Shown: piece after piece, positions 25,458-34,300 of the stretch
How the letters are laid out: each line of letters begins with the position of its first letter
How positions within the stretch are numbered: position 1 is the stretch's first letter
DNA from: CAG-411 sp963643465
GTDB taxonomy: Bacteria > Bacillota > Clostridia > Lachnospirales > Lachnospiraceae
DNA: 64,000 nucleotides
NCBI GenBank assembly: GCA_963643465.1
Contig: CAVIJT010000001.1
Span: forward strand, 186,001-250,000
Reading direction: 5' to 3'
Notes under the pieces: generated by a model
The model's database searches: none
What the model was told of the DNA's origin: nothing
The model's input: only the letters and a program-made list of their open reading frames with translations
Made by a program: the position numbers and the translations under genes

Positions 25458-27500
25458 ATGATAAAGAAAAAAGTAACCATATTATTTTTATGTGTTGCAG
25501 TTTTGTATCACCTTTGCATATTACCTAAAACACATGCCTTTGCCTATACATATATGCAAGCTGACAATACCGCTTCTACAGAAAATAGAATTCATTGTTA
25601 TAACGATTTGGTAGAAGCCTGCGCTCTTGGAGGAACTTACATGTTAGCAGATTCTATCTCTTTAAAAGGTAGCATCACAATTCCAACTGGAGTAAAATTA
25701 ACTATTTTGCAGGAACCAGGAAAAAATCATTCCATTTCCTCAAATAACGTGGTTGACAACCTATTTTATGTAAAACCAGATGCAACGCTGACTCTTGGTT
25801 CTTCCTATTCAGACCCTGTCATTTTAAAAGGAGACAACTTAAGAGCTTACGGCTCTGTTATTTCTTCTTTAGGGAATTTAGAAATAGGAAATGCCAGCAT
25901 TACCTCTCCAAACGGTTACGGAATTGTGTGCAATACCATTCTTTTTGAAAATGGACAGGTTACTAATTGTAAATATAACGGAATTTCCATCTATTCCAAT
26001 GGTACAATCCTTAATGGTTCTTTCTCAAACTGCATGTACGGAATTTTTACCCACCCAGAAAGCACAGTTACCATTCAGGGGGGAACCTATACAAATAATC
26101 AAACTGCTGTATATTCCAAAGGAAATTGCACCATCTGCGATGGAACTTTCTCAAACTGCGAGTACACCCTTCAATCCTCTTTTGATGGTTCCATTTTCTT
26201 TACAGGAGGAATCATTTCAGATGCAGGATGTTGGGCATTGGATGTCAGCAACGGTGGCTCTATTTATTTTACTGGTGGAGAGATTAGAAACAGCCGTTCC
26301 ACCACTTACCCTTGTCCAGATCAAACCATGCAAGGAAATTTGTATCTTGGTGGTTCTCCCTATATGGACAGCGCCTCCTTTATTTATTGTAGAACCGGCT
26401 CTCCAATTATTCAAACAGAGCCACTAACGGCCCCTAGCAATCATCCGGATGCCAAATTGCAAATTGCTGCATTTTCTCAGGAGAGTGCTGCCGTTATACC
26501 AGCATCAACAGATATTCAAATGGAACAGGAGAAAGACTGGTACATTCCTTTTCATACTTCCTATGAATTCGTGGTCAAAGATAATAACCTTTATGCTAAT
26601 GGGATAGTTCCTCCCTATAATGGACAACTTCCAACCATTCGCCCTTCCACTTCTTCCCTACCCGAAGAAGAAATAAAGGCACAAACTGCTACTCCTACAG
26701 CTACCTCCACTCCAAACGCAACCGCAGAAACTATTACTCCAATAAACACAACGACACCAATTGCAACTACCAATACGCCTTCCCAAACAATACTACCAAT
26801 TGTAGATAAGGAAACCGCAATCCCTACCTCTGCACCAGAAACCCAGCCCAGTCAATCCCCATTGTGTACACCTACACAAAGCACGGATTCCTTGCCAGAA
26901 GTAGATTATTCCAGTTTTGTACAGACTGCACCAACCATCACAAAAGTAACTTCCAAAGGTCTATCTTTTTATTTAAACTGGAACTTCGATTGTATTCTTT
27001 CACCTGATAAATACGAGATTTATTGTTCCACAAATCGTAAACAATTTACATTGGCAAAAGCAGTAAAAGGTTCTCAAACTACTGCCACACTAACTATTCC
27101 AAAAGCATTTAAAGGAAAGCGCATGTATTTCCGTATAGTGGCAACAATCTCTGGCGAAAATACCATATATGAATCTAAAAAGTCCAACTTAGTTTCCAAA
27201 TATTTACTTCCAAAAGTAACAGGAACTTCTGTCTCCTATCATACGGACACAGAAAAGCTGGTAATAACATGGAACAAAGTAACAAATTGTACTGGATATT
27301 ACATATACATCAAAGCAAACTCAAACGGTATTACTTCAGAAAAAAAATGTGCCGTTGTATCAAATCCACGGCACAATACTTCTATTTCCTCCAGAAAAAT
27401 AAAACGCTTGTTTTCTCAAAAAGGAAAACCTGTACATATAAAAAAATGTTATGTGCGAGCTTACTACAAATGCGGAAATAAAATTGCATATTCACCATAA
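25458..27500 (+). CDS. Secreted parallel beta-helix protein with Fn3-like domains
   Basis: A 680-residue exported protein: signal peptide (1-29, ending THAFA), then a right-handed beta-helix-like region (about 45-310) of short repeats such as ISIYSNGTILNGSFSNC, a Thr/Pro-rich linker (about 405-470) and two Fn3-like domains (about 485-580 and 590-680). It has no LPxTG motif. It may bind or cleave a surface glycan, but no pectate-lyase or hydrolase active site is recognisable. GGAG before the ATG at 25458 sets the start; the frame extends to 25395. Its place behind the exporter terminator does not prove a link to the RiPP. Confidence 0.72.
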   Translation: MIKKKVTILFLCVAVLYHLCILPKTHAFAYTYMQADNTASTENRIHCYNDLVEACALGGTYMLADSISLKGSITIPTGVKLTILQEPGKNHSISSNNVVDNLFYVKPDATLTLGSSYSDPVILKGDNLRAYGSVISSLGNLEIGNASITSPNGYGIVCNTILFENGQVTNCKYNGISIYSNGTILNGSFSNCMYGIFTHPESTVTIQGGTYTNNQTAVYSKGNCTICDGTFSNCEYTLQSSFDGSIFFTGGIISDAGCWALDVSNGGSIYFTGGEIRNSRSTTYPCPDQTMQGNLYLGGSPYMDSASFIYCRTGSPIIQTEPLTAPSNHPDAKLQIAAFSQESAAVIPASTDIQMEQEKDWYIPFHTSYEFVVKDNNLYANGIVPPYNGQLPTIRPSTSSLPEEEIKAQTATPTATSTPNATAETITPINTTTPIATTNTPSQTILPIVDKETAIPTSAPETQPSQSPLCTPTQSTDSLPEVDYSSFVQTAPTITKVTSKGLSFYLNWNFDCILSPDKYEIYCSTNRKQFTLAKAVKGSQTTATLTIPKAFKGKRMYFRIVATISGENTIYESKKSNLVSKYLLPKVTGTSVSYHTDTEKLVITWNKVTNCTGYYIYIKANSNGITSEKKCAVVSNPRHNTSISSRKIKRLFSQKGKPVHIKKCYVRAYYKCGNKIAYSP

Positions 27501-27528
27501 CATCTACATTTACTTCTATACCTAACAC

Positions 27529-27559
27529 AAAGTCCCTCACTAAAAAGTGAGGGACTTTT
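27529..27559. terminator. Bidirectional terminator between convergent genes
   Basis: An 11-base perfect stem AGTCCCTCACT/AGTGAGGGACT (arms 27531-27541 and 27546-27556) with an AAAA loop, flanked by short A and T runs. It lies between the convergent beta-helix and sugar-transferase genes and can serve both. Confidence 0.82.
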
Positions 27560-27568
27560 CCATCAGAG

Positions 27569-28957
27569 TTAAAATGCTCCATTATTCCTTCGAAATACTT
27601 GCAAAACAGTCTTTATCAATATCTGAATATCCAACAATACATTCCAACGATCAATATATTGAGTATCTAACTCCACAATCTCGTCAAAATCTGTAATTGA
27701 GCTTCTTCCACTAACCTGCCACATTCCAGTAATTCCCGGCTTAATACTCATGCGTCTCCAGTGTCCTCGCTCATACAATTCTACTTCATCCAATGTAGGC
27801 GGTCTGGTTCCTACCAAACTCATATCACCTTTAAGCACATTAAAGAACTGTGGAAGTTCATCAATACTGGTCTTACGAATAAACTTACCGACCCTTGTAA
27901 TTCTTGGGTCATCCTGCATCTTAAACATATATTGACTATCCATTTCATTTTGTTCCATCAATTCTGTCTTCTTCTCTTCTGCATCCAGACACATACTTCG
28001 GAACTTATACATAAAGAAACGCCGACCATTCTGCCCCACTCTCTCTTGCCTAAAAATCACAGGTCCTTTAGAGTCTAACTTAATGGCAATGGCTGCACAC
28101 AACATAATTGGCGAAGAAAGTACAATACCAAACAAACTTCCCACAATATCAATTGCCCGCTTAATAAAACGCTCTGTAGCATTCAGTGATACCATATGAT
28201 ACGTTAAAATTGGATATGTTCCTACGCTACTTACATAGGTCTGAGCAGCACCAGCCCGAAAAGCATTCATGATAATACGAACGGTAACACCCATCTCCAT
28301 ACACATATTCAAATAAGGCTGAATGTCAATCTGATTACTTCGCCTTTGCATAATGTATATCTGATCAATACCATGAATATGAATTAGCTCTTCCAATTCG
28401 CTAAGTTTTCCCACATATTCCTGTGAATTATAATCTTCATCACTAATGCACACATATCCGATAATTTCCATCTCCAGATTACTCTGCCGCACAAAACGTT
28501 CAAATTTTTGAAAACGCTGTCTGTTTCCAATAATCAACGTTCTTGGTGACTCTGCCAAACGTTTCATTAAATAATAGCGAACAAAAAACGCATTTCCCAA
28601 TAAGCATATGTACGAAACAATAAGATATGTAACATAAAAATGTCTCTCAATGGTTGCCCTTCCTACATAGAACAACAGAGTAGACGTAACACTGGCAGAT
28701 ATTAAAAAAGATTTCGAAACTCTCTTGATCATACGGTCAATGTAAAAAAACGTTGTCACATTGTACAAACGCGATTCCTTATTGGCCAATATAAAAATCG
28801 CAAGAAATGCAATGCAAATCAAAAAGTAATTCTTATCAAGAAATATAGTTCCTATACCTGAAAATATCCCCGCAATAAAAAAAGATAAAACCCCAAATAT
28901 ACAATCGAACATGATGTAGACTAAATTTGTGGTTGCGCCACGATTAAATCTTCCCAT
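27569..28957 (-). CDS. Undecaprenyl-phosphate sugar-phosphate transferase (EPS priming enzyme)
   Basis: A 462-residue polyprenyl glycosylphosphotransferase (WbaP/WcaJ-like). The N-terminal half has about four to five membrane helices and a flavodoxin-like middle domain (TLIIGNRQRFQKFERF). The C-terminal catalytic domain starts at about 265 with the re-entrant helix (KRAIDIVGSLFGIVLSSPIM), then FRQERVGQNGRRFFMYKFRSM and the R-P motif in VGTRPPTLDE. It transfers a sugar phosphate to undecaprenyl phosphate, the first step of polysaccharide assembly, and probably primes the 1-16 kb operon, which lacks such an enzyme. Confidence 0.92.
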   Translation of the reverse strand: MGRFNRGATTNLVYIMFDCIFGVLSFFIAGIFSGIGTIFLDKNYFLICIAFLAIFILANKESRLYNVTTFFYIDRMIKRVSKSFLISASVTSTLLFYVGRATIERHFYVTYLIVSYICLLGNAFFVRYYLMKRLAESPRTLIIGNRQRFQKFERFVRQSNLEMEIIGYVCISDEDYNSQEYVGKLSELEELIHIHGIDQIYIMQRRSNQIDIQPYLNMCMEMGVTVRIIMNAFRAGAAQTYVSSVGTYPILTYHMVSLNATERFIKRAIDIVGSLFGIVLSSPIMLCAAIAIKLDSKGPVIFRQERVGQNGRRFFMYKFRSMCLDAEEKKTELMEQNEMDSQYMFKMQDDPRITRVGKFIRKTSIDELPQFFNVLKGDMSLVGTRPPTLDEVELYERGHWRRMSIKPGITGMWQVSGRSSITDFDEIVELDTQYIDRWNVLLDIQILIKTVLQVFRRNNGAF

Positions 28958-29084
28958 CCCTATCCTGCCTTTCTTTTGTTTACTTTAAACTTTGTAGCCC
29001 TTTTAAATGAACTGAAAGTAATCCGTTCTGCCCCCATTGCAAAACGGATATATTTAAAGTTATACAAAATTTATACACAAAAAA

Positions 29085-29113
29085 ATTATATCATTTTTTT
29101 ATTTTTGTGTAAA
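29085..29113 (-). promoter_or_regulatory. Sigma-A-type promoter for the priming transferase
   Basis: On the minus strand, -35 TTTACA (29108-29113), a 17-base A-rich spacer and -10 TATAAT (29085-29090). It gives a leader of about 120 bases before the ATG at 28957. The gap 28958-29234 also holds the inverted repeat at 29165-29227; no gene is seen in it. Confidence 0.78.
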
Positions 29114-29164
29114 GGCGGATTTGTTTTCTCTTGCTATTCCTCCTTGACTTATTACTATATAATA

Positions 29165-29227
29165 GGACCTGTCTTTATAAAATGCCAAACTGCACCTATT
29201 AACGAAACCTTTACTTTTGACAGGCCC
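29165..29227. repeat. Inverted repeat downstream of sigG
   Basis: Arms GGACCTGTC (29165-29173) and GACAGGCCC (29219-29227) pair over nine bases with one G-U-type position and enclose 45 bases. There is no T tract after either arm, so it is not a standard terminator. It may be a folded 3' end of the sigG mRNA or an RNA element. Confidence 0.45.
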
Positions 29228-29234
29228 TACACAG

Positions 29235-30008
29235 TTACAAATATTTTTTCATATTCTTTAGTGCATTTTTTTCTAGCCTAGAAACTTGTGCCTGTGAAAT
29301 TTGCACTTCCTTTGCCACTTCCATCTGTGTTTTTCCTTGAAAAAAGCGAAGATCAATAATGTTATACTCCCTAGGACTTAAATGTTTCAATGCTTCTTTT
29401 ACAGAAATATTTTCAACCCATTTTTCTTCTTTATTTTTTTTGTCACTAATTTGATCCATAATATACAATGTATCTCCACCTTCTGTGTAAATAGGCTCAT
29501 AGAGAGATACCGGACTTTGCACTGCATCCATGGCAAATACTAATTCCTCACTTTGTACTCCCATTTCATCTGCAATTTGCTGTATTGTGGGTTCTTTGTC
29601 CGAATTTTTCATCATTGCTTCCTTTGTGTAAATGGCTTTGTATGCAATATCCCGCAAGGACCTGCTGACCCTAATGCTGTTATTATCTCTTAAGTAGCGT
29701 CTGATTTCTCCCGTAATCATAGGCACAGCATAGGTAGAAAATTTTACTCCCTGTGTCACATCAAAATTATCTACTGCTTTCATTAACCCAATGCAGCCAA
29801 TCTGAAACAAGTCATCCACATTTTCATTATTATTCGTAAATCTTTGAATAATACTTAATACGAGTCTTAAATTCCCCTTAATATAGGTTTCTCTAGCCTC
29901 TTTGTCTCCCTGTAAAATTCTCTCAAACAGTTTTTCTTTTTCCTGATTTTTTAGCAGTGGAAGTTTTGCAGTATTCACTCCGCATATTTCTACTTTGTAA
30001 AGAGCCAT
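29235..30008 (-). CDS. sigG: Forespore sporulation sigma factor SigG
   Basis: A 257-residue sigma-70 family factor. The N-terminus YKVEICGVNTAKLPLL matches the SigG signature (VEICGVxTxKLPxL). Region 2 contains DDLFQIGCIGLMKAVDNFD, and region 4 ends with the recognition helix KTQMEVAKEVQISQAQVSRL. SigG drives late forespore gene expression after engulfment. I set the start at the ATG 30008 (MALYKVEIC), served by GGGAGG 9 bases upstream; the frame runs to 30047. It follows sigE, as in Bacillus and most Clostridia, with its own sigma-F/G-type promoter. Confidence 0.97.
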   Translation of the reverse strand: MALYKVEICGVNTAKLPLLKNQEKEKLFERILQGDKEARETYIKGNLRLVLSIIQRFTNNNENVDDLFQIGCIGLMKAVDNFDVTQGVKFSTYAVPMITGEIRRYLRDNNSIRVSRSLRDIAYKAIYTKEAMMKNSDKEPTIQQIADEMGVQSEELVFAMDAVQSPVSLYEPIYTEGGDTLYIMDQISDKKNKEEKWVENISVKEALKHLSPREYNIIDLRFFQGKTQMEVAKEVQISQAQVSRLEKNALKNMKKYL

Positions 30009-30084
30009 GGCAGCCATCCTCCCTATTCTTTGTATGAAGTGTTCCATTTTTAATGGATTTCCTCAATACCTATTCTTTAAAAGT

Positions 30085-30113
30085 TAGGATAGCCATTTTT
30101 TCACATTTTATAC
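30085..30113 (-). promoter_or_regulatory. Sigma-F/G-type promoter upstream of sigG
   Basis: On the minus strand, -35 GTATA (30109-30113), a 14-base spacer and -10 GGCTATCCTA (30085-30094), which fits the GG-N2-A-N3-TA pattern of forespore promoters. It lies about 80 bases before the SigG ATG, where sigF-dependent transcription of sigG is known to start in Bacillus. Confidence 0.7.
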
Positions 30114-30175
30114 CTTGGTTTGCCTTTCCATCCAGAGAAACACGTTCTCTTCCAAAAGGCATTTTTTCTCGCTTT

Positions 30176-30925
30176 TTAGCCCATGCGAAGCATTTCCTTT
30201 CTAAGTCGTTTCATAATTTTCTTTTCCAATCTGGAAATATATGACTGAGAAATGCCTAACATATCTGCCACTTCTTTCTGGGTTTTTTCATATCCATCTC
30301 TATTGTTTAACCCAAATCGCATTTCTATAATGCAGCGTTCTCTATCCGTTAATTTTTCCAATGCTTTTGTCAATAAACTCTTATCTACCTCATTTTCTAA
30401 GTTTTGAGAAATCACATTTTCATCTGTTCCCAAAATATCGGAAAGCAACAGTTCATTTCCATCCCAATCCACATTTAGCGGCTCATCTATAGATACTTCC
30501 AGCTTTGTTTTATTATTTCTTCTAAGATACATCAATATCTCGTTTTCTATACATCTGGACGCATAAGTAGCTAATTTAATATTCTTTTCTATATTAAACG
30601 TGTTAATCGCCTTTATAAGACCTATTGTTCCAATAGAAATCAAATCCTCCACATCTACTCCAGTATTGTCAAATTTCTTTGATATGTACACTACAAGGCG
30701 AAGATTATGCTCTACAAGAGTTGCCTTTGCCCTCTTGCTCTCTTCTGCATCCTCCGAAGACAATGCCAGCACACAGGCACGCTCTTCCTCTGCATTTAGC
30801 GGTGATGGAAGCACTTCGGCACCACCAATGTAATGGATATCCCCTTTCTGTGGAAACAGAATATTTTTAAAATCCGGGATCATTCGAAACTGAAACTTAT
30901 TTTGCACTGAAACTCTTAATAGCAT
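30176..30925 (-). CDS. sigE: Mother-cell sporulation sigma factor precursor pro-SigE
   Basis: A 249-residue pro-sigma factor. The N-terminal pro-sequence (about 1-27) precedes IHYIGGAEVLPSPLN, the region around the SpoIIGA cleavage site of SigE. Region 2 has VEDLISIGTIGLIKAINTF and region 4 ends in the helix KTQKEVADMLGISQSYISRL. SigE controls early mother-cell genes. The ATG at 30925 has GGAGG five bases upstream; the longer frame (30937) is unlikely. It is directly downstream of spoIIGA, which encodes its processing protease. Confidence 0.97.
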   Translation of the reverse strand: MLLRVSVQNKFQFRMIPDFKNILFPQKGDIHYIGGAEVLPSPLNAEEERACVLALSSEDAEESKRAKATLVEHNLRLVVYISKKFDNTGVDVEDLISIGTIGLIKAINTFNIEKNIKLATYASRCIENEILMYLRRNNKTKLEVSIDEPLNVDWDGNELLLSDILGTDENVISQNLENEVDKSLLTKALEKLTDRERCIIEMRFGLNNRDGYEKTQKEVADMLGISQSYISRLEKKIMKRLRKEMLRMG

Positions 30926-30997
30926 TTTTTCCTCCATATAAACAACTTATATTCATTTAAAATCCTAATCTACTATGGACTTTTTACGAATATGTCT

Positions 30998-31900
30998 TTA
31001 CGAAATACAATTACTATGCAATAGCATATGATACTCTTCCTGCGCTGATATTTTTTCTTTGCAAAATGCCACTAGCATATGTGGACAATCTATCATCTGA
31101 TCGCCGTTCTTTATTTTTAAATGGTCAAAATAAATTCCCGGAAGCAATCCACTGTCTTTCCCTATACTGTGATAAGGTATCCACACAATACTTTCCAAAC
31201 TTTCCTCTATCCCCACTCCAAACTCCAGTAATGTTTCCTGCCGTTTGTATTCTTCTGGTTCAAAAAAGTCTTGTAAAAACGCATGTTGCGTTACTACTAC
31301 TGGTTCTCTGGTTCTTGGATGACATAATCCATTTCCCGTGTCCAAGAAACCAATCCCTTCTTTTTGCTTACCATTTTTCTCAAGTATAAATGGATACCAT
31401 TGCTTTCTTCTTAGCTGACGTTTTTCACAGAGCCAACGATATAAGGGAATGGTTCCTAAAAACAAGGCTGACTTTACAAGCAACTGCCAAAAAGAAAGCA
31501 TAATTGGAAAACCATAGCCTGTAATTGCTTGTCTTTCTTCTTTTTGCCCTACAGACAACAAGCCTGCATACAAAATAACTGCTACCAAAAACTGCAAACA
31601 TAAATGCCCTATTGCTTTTCCCTTTTCCAGCGGAAACAAAATTCGCAACATTCCTACTATTGTTACTGCATTTTCTACGAACAAAAGAAACATTTTCACC
31701 ATTTGTCCCCATCTGCTATGTACACAATATTGTCCCGTCAGAAATGAAATAGTAGTTCCAACACCACCTAACGCACTAGCAAACAGCATTTGTTTTACAC
31801 TCTTTTTCTTACTTAATGTCATTGCCATCCATACAGCCAGCGTTCCACTAACTACGCAATTTGCTGCAAAAATAATATCAACATATACTGTTACTTCCAA
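30998..31900 (-). CDS. spoIIGA: Sigma-E processing peptidase SpoIIGA
   Basis: A 300-residue membrane aspartic protease that removes the SigE pro-sequence at the sporulation septum. The N-terminal half has five hydrophobic helices (from VYVDIIFAANCVVSGTL to about residue 155). The C-terminal domain carries the catalytic GFLDTGNGL (Asp about 187), the DTGN motif of this family. I chose the TTG at 31900 because a perfect GGAGG lies five bases upstream and it gives the usual short N-terminus; GTG at 31921 and ATG at 31912 are alternatives. Confidence 0.95.
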   Translation of the reverse strand: MEVTVYVDIIFAANCVVSGTLAVWMAMTLSKKKSVKQMLFASALGGVGTTISFLTGQYCVHSRWGQMVKMFLLFVENAVTIVGMLRILFPLEKGKAIGHLCLQFLVAVILYAGLLSVGQKEERQAITGYGFPIMLSFWQLLVKSALFLGTIPLYRWLCEKRQLRRKQWYPFILEKNGKQKEGIGFLDTGNGLCHPRTREPVVVTQHAFLQDFFEPEEYKRQETLLEFGVGIEESLESIVWIPYHSIGKDSGLLPGIYFDHLKIKNGDQMIDCPHMLVAFCKEKISAQEEYHMLLHSNCIS

Positions 31901-31961
31901 AGTCACCTCCATCCCTTTCACTGTATTTATTGTAAAGTTTGTTCTATAAGAAATTTGTCAT

Positions 31962-31994
31962 ATTATGGAGTGTTTTTGCCTAAACTTCTCGACA
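31962..31994 (-). promoter_or_regulatory. Possible Spo0A box and promoter upstream of spoIIGA
   Basis: On the minus strand TTGTCGAG (core TGTCGAG at 31988-31994, one change from the Spo0A box TGTCGAA) lies 20 bases upstream of a CATAAT -10-like hexamer (31962-31967). In Bacillus the spoIIG promoter is activated by Spo0A bound close to such a poorly spaced -35 region. The match is short, so this is tentative. Confidence 0.5.
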
Positions 31995-32032
31995 AAAACC
32001 TGCAAAATGTCGGATAGAAAGTCTTTCCTATA

Positions 32033-32067
32033 GAAAAAAAAGAACCCATTGCATCTACAATGGATTC
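32033..32067 (-). terminator. Terminator after ftsZ
   Basis: On the minus strand a stem GAATCCATTG/CAATGGGTTC (arms 32058-32067 and 32042-32051) with a six-base loop is followed by a T tract of nine. It isolates the division cluster from spoIIGA-sigE. Confidence 0.9.
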
Positions 32068-32109
32068 TCTTTTTATATACATATTTACTTTTCTATCTCT
32101 GTATAATGA

Positions 32110-33351
32110 TTATCTCTTATTCCCTTTTCTCTGTAAGAAATCCGGAATCTTAATACCACTCTCTGTACTGTTTCCAGAAGAAATCGGTGATGGCTCTACA
32201 TTCAATCTCTGTGTTTCGTATGAGGAACGGGAAACGCTAGATTGAGGTCTGCTAAGTGCCTGTGGTCTGGATGCAGTCTGCACAGGCTTCACTGTGCTTA
32301 CTGGCTTAGGTGTTGGCTGTGCAGGTCTTGATGTTGTATTGAAATTAGATTTCATTGCATTATTCATCAAGGTACTTGCAGAACGTCCCTGTGGTGCATC
32401 TGTCTCTTCCAATCCAGTTGCAATTACTGTAATCACAACAGAATCTGGAGCCGTATCATCATACATAGCACCAAAGATAATATTTGCTTCCTCTCCTGCA
32501 AGCTCTTCTACATATGTAGCTGCCTCATTGGCCTCAATCAAACTAATATCTCCAGAAATGTTGATAATAACATCCGTAGCACCTTCGATAGTAGTCTCAA
32601 GAAGTGGACTGGTAATCGCCTGCTTCACAGCATCTACACACTTCTCATCACCCTTACCGATACCAATACCAATATGTGCAATTCCTTTATCGGACATAAC
32701 GGTACTAACATCAGCAAAATCCAAGTTAATCAATCCTGGAACATTAATCAAATCTGTAATTCCCTGTACACCTTGCTGTAATACTTCATCGGCTTTTCTT
32801 AACGCATCTGGCATAGTTGTTCTGCGATCTACAATCTCTAAAAGTTTATCATTTGGAATAACAATCAATGTATCTACACTAGCTTTTAACTTTTCAATTC
32901 CACCAATGGCATTGTTCATACGAGTCTTAGCTTCAAAACGGAAAGGTTTCGTTACAATACCAACAGTCAAAATTCCTAATTCTTTGGAAATCTGTGCTAC
33001 TACAGGAGCAGCTCCTGTACCAGTTCCGCCACCCATTCCGCAAGTAACGAATACCATGTCTGCTCCGCGAATAATGTCAGTCAACTCTTCACGACTCTCC
33101 TCAGCCGCCTTCTCCCCTACTTCCGGCTGGGCACCTGCACCAAGTCCTTTTGTCAACTTCTCACCAATCTGGATGCAAGTAGGTGCTTTGCAGGTCTGTA
33201 AATGCTGTCTATCTGTATTCACGCAAACAAACTCTACACCGATAATATTCTCCTCAATCATTCGGTTCACCGCATTATTTCCAGCTCCACCAACACCAAC
33301 AACAAGAATCTTTGCTGCAGCATCGGCTTCATTTGTTCTTATTTCAAGCAA
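32110..33351 (-). CDS. ftsZ: Cell division GTPase FtsZ
   Basis: A 413-residue tubulin-like GTPase that forms the division ring. Visible motifs are VGVGGAGNNAVNRM, the tubulin signature GGGTGTGAAPVV, and the conserved C-terminal peptide IKIPDFLQRK, which binds membrane anchors, after a Ser/Thr/Pro-rich linker. No ftsA is next to it, so anchoring must be by SepF or another protein. The TTG at 33351 (giving MLEIRTNEA) follows AAGGAGGAG with a six-base spacer and matches the family's usual N-terminus; the longer frame to 33378 is less likely. Confidence 0.98.
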   Translation of the reverse strand: MLEIRTNEADAAAKILVVGVGGAGNNAVNRMIEENIIGVEFVCVNTDRQHLQTCKAPTCIQIGEKLTKGLGAGAQPEVGEKAAEESREELTDIIRGADMVFVTCGMGGGTGTGAAPVVAQISKELGILTVGIVTKPFRFEAKTRMNNAIGGIEKLKASVDTLIVIPNDKLLEIVDRRTTMPDALRKADEVLQQGVQGITDLINVPGLINLDFADVSTVMSDKGIAHIGIGIGKGDEKCVDAVKQAITSPLLETTIEGATDVIINISGDISLIEANEAATYVEELAGEEANIIFGAMYDDTAPDSVVITVIATGLEETDAPQGRSASTLMNNAMKSNFNTTSRPAQPTPKPVSTVKPVQTASRPQALSRPQSSVSRSSYETQRLNVEPSPISSGNSTESGIKIPDFLQRKGNKR

Positions 33352-33405
33352 GGTTGTCTCCTCCTTCATATCACTCATACTTCGACTTTCTTAGTCCTAC
33401 TCTAT

Positions 33406-33434
33406 ATGATACTTTTTTTTCAGAAAATAATCAA
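33406..33434 (-). promoter_or_regulatory. Sigma-A-type promoter for ftsZ
   Basis: On the minus strand, -35 TTGATT (33429-33434), a 17-base spacer and -10 TATCAT (33406-33411), about 55 bases before the TTG start. It allows ftsZ to be transcribed separately from the upstream dcw genes. Confidence 0.72.
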
Positions 33435-33543
33435 GTTATTTTTACTTCTTTTATAAAATTTCTTCATTATTTTGTATGATTTTGGTAACATTTCACATTT
33501 TGCAAAATAGTGTGTGACATTTTTCATAAATGAAAATCTGCTT

Positions 33544-34278
33544 CTATTTATCCATCTTAAAAATACTCCGTTCCTGCCCTTCCTGAAAATTCTCCATATC
33601 CAGTTCACCCTTCAGCTTTTTCTTAATAGCTTTAGGCAACAGTTTTGACAGTTCAGCAATTTGTTCATCATACATATCTCTTTTTCCAAGGCTGACTCGA
33701 ATATCTCCCACATGCAAAGTCACCCGTTTCTTTGCATCAAACACTACTTTGTCTGTGTCAATTTGATACTTGGATAATAATTGAGACACTCCCATAATTC
33801 TCTCAAAAATATCCTCATCTTCCTCTTTCACTTCTAACTTTTCATGAAGATTCATCTTGGTGAAATTCACACCTTCAATAACCGGAATTCCTTCCAGCCG
33901 TTGTGTATTGCTCTCCACTACTACACCATCTTTGTCAAAATATATATATTCGCTCATATAATGGATACAGCCAATCATGGCCTTCTCAGAAATAATGATA
34001 TCCACAGAATTCATTCCAGTCACTTCTACAGAAATCTTCTCTACAAAAGGAATCTCTGCTCCACGATGAAACGCATACATAAAATATAATCCGAAGGTAT
34101 TCTTTGTCAATCCCGAATGCACCACTTTGTTTTTAATCTGCTCTTCCGTATAATATTCACAGCCTACCACATGCACATTCTTAATTTTGGCACCAAAGAA
34201 AAGACCAAAGAAAACAAGGAAAAAGAGAACCAGAATAACCAATATCCATACTTTTTTCTTATTCTTCAAATGTTTCAT
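33544..34278 (-). CDS. divIB: Cell division protein DivIB/FtsQ
   Basis: A 244-residue bitopic membrane protein: a short basic N-terminus, one transmembrane helix (VWILVILVLFFLVFFGLFF), then a POTRA domain starting IKNVHVVGCEYYTEEQI and a beta domain. It stabilises the FtsL-DivIC complex at the septum. The position between ftsW and ftsZ agrees. I prefer the ATG at 34278 with AAAGGCG upstream over the GTG at 34296. Confidence 0.9.
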   Translation of the reverse strand: MKHLKNKKKVWILVILVLFFLVFFGLFFGAKIKNVHVVGCEYYTEEQIKNKVVHSGLTKNTFGLYFMYAFHRGAEIPFVEKISVEVTGMNSVDIIISEKAMIGCIHYMSEYIYFDKDGVVVESNTQRLEGIPVIEGVNFTKMNLHEKLEVKEEDEDIFERIMGVSQLLSKYQIDTDKVVFDAKKRVTLHVGDIRVSLGKRDMYDEQIAELSKLLPKAIKKKLKGELDMENFQEGQERSIFKMDK

Positions 34279-34300
34279 GGCATCGCCTTTCTTCACTCCT

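Noticed and set aside
32294..33394. Plus-strand open frame of 366 codons opposite ftsZ
   Set aside because: It is exactly antisense to a certain gene and its translation has no family features.
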